Shown: in pieces, positions 63,864 through 64,000 of the stretch | Numbering within the stretch: the stretch's first letter is position 1 | How the letters are laid out: each line of letters starts with the position of its first letter | Assembly (NCBI GenBank): GCA_016209015.1 | Contig: JACQWY010000021.1 | Span: forward strand, 1 to 64,000 | DNA: 64,000 nt | From: Gammaproteobacteria bacterium | GTDB taxonomy: Bacteria; Pseudomonadota; Gammaproteobacteria; Ga0077536 | Reading direction: 5' to 3' | Made by a program: the position numbers and the translations under genes | The notes under the pieces: model-generated | The model's database searches: none | Seen by the model: only the letters and a program-made list of their open reading frames with translations | Told to the model about the DNA's origin: nothing

Positions 63864-64000
63864 GATCTCCTCCCTCAGCTGAAAAATCCGAGCGCGCACC
63901 ATACCAAAAATCGGCCGGCCGAGGCAGGACCGGCGCCGGTTTCGCGAACGCCGGCCGGGGTGCGTTCACCGGCCGGTCGGCAATGCGTCCGGGCGGCTCA

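Overview
This is a 64 kb stretch of a GC-rich bacterial chromosome. It opens with the 3' end of a 16S rRNA gene, followed by tRNA-Ile, tRNA-Ala, 23S, 5S and a terminator. The 16S 3' segment, the Ile/Ala spacer tRNAs and a gene set dominated by acyl-CoA chemistry suggest a gammaproteobacterium, perhaps near Steroidobacterales, Nevskiales or Xanthomonadales. The lineage is inference; no database was consulted.

Layout. 1-4102: rRNA operon. 4180-6667: a complete IS66-family element lodged between the rRNA operon and a crotonase pseudogene. 7.5-16 kb: housekeeping and signalling genes (HDOD protein, secreted Rap1a-like protein, cupin, fused acyl-CoA dehydrogenase, LuxR-type response regulator, luciferase-like oxidoreductase, PxpA) and tRNA-Arg with a textbook promoter and terminator. 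16.4-21 kb: a zone of decay with a VPLPPA-tailed exported protein, a HyuA remnant, a Popeye/cNMP protein, a truncated EAL gene overlapping a hemerythrin gene, and a cytochrome P450 with its middle deleted. 21-28.4 kb: Lrp-type regulator, indolepyruvate ferredoxin oxidoreductase, a non-autonomous inverted-repeat element, a Cache-GGDEF protein and a DMT transporter. 28.7-38.4 kb: an AcxA/AcxB-type carboxylase operon in which the B subunit carries an AcxC-like zinc domain, then TetR, luciferase-like monooxygenase, flavin hydroxylase, GntR and a split chromate transporter. 38.5-43.2 kb: a tightly overlapping run of CPA2 antiporter, small membrane protein, Lgt paralogue, tetraether-lipid-synthase-like radical SAM protein and two related small membrane proteins. 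43.5-54.4 kb: hydrolase, GT25-sulfotransferase fusion, copper-type TonB receptor, a broken di-heme peroxidase, amidase, a tail-anchored protein with VDFDxFG repeats and a TVP38 protein. 54.7-64 kb: crotonase, a cobalt-type nitrile hydratase with a split beta subunit plus accessory protein and NicO transporter, an atypical B12-dependent acyl-CoA mutase, and pyruvate phosphate dikinase.

Common themes are CoA-thioester catabolism, ketone/nitrile/amide use and cobalt-B12 chemistry. Small palindromic repeats with a GGGGTC(A/G)G core recur in at least five intergenic places. The most interesting units are the Lgt-like/radical SAM operon, the AcxB-AcxC fusion operon and the acyl-CoA mutase whose two signature active-site residues are replaced.
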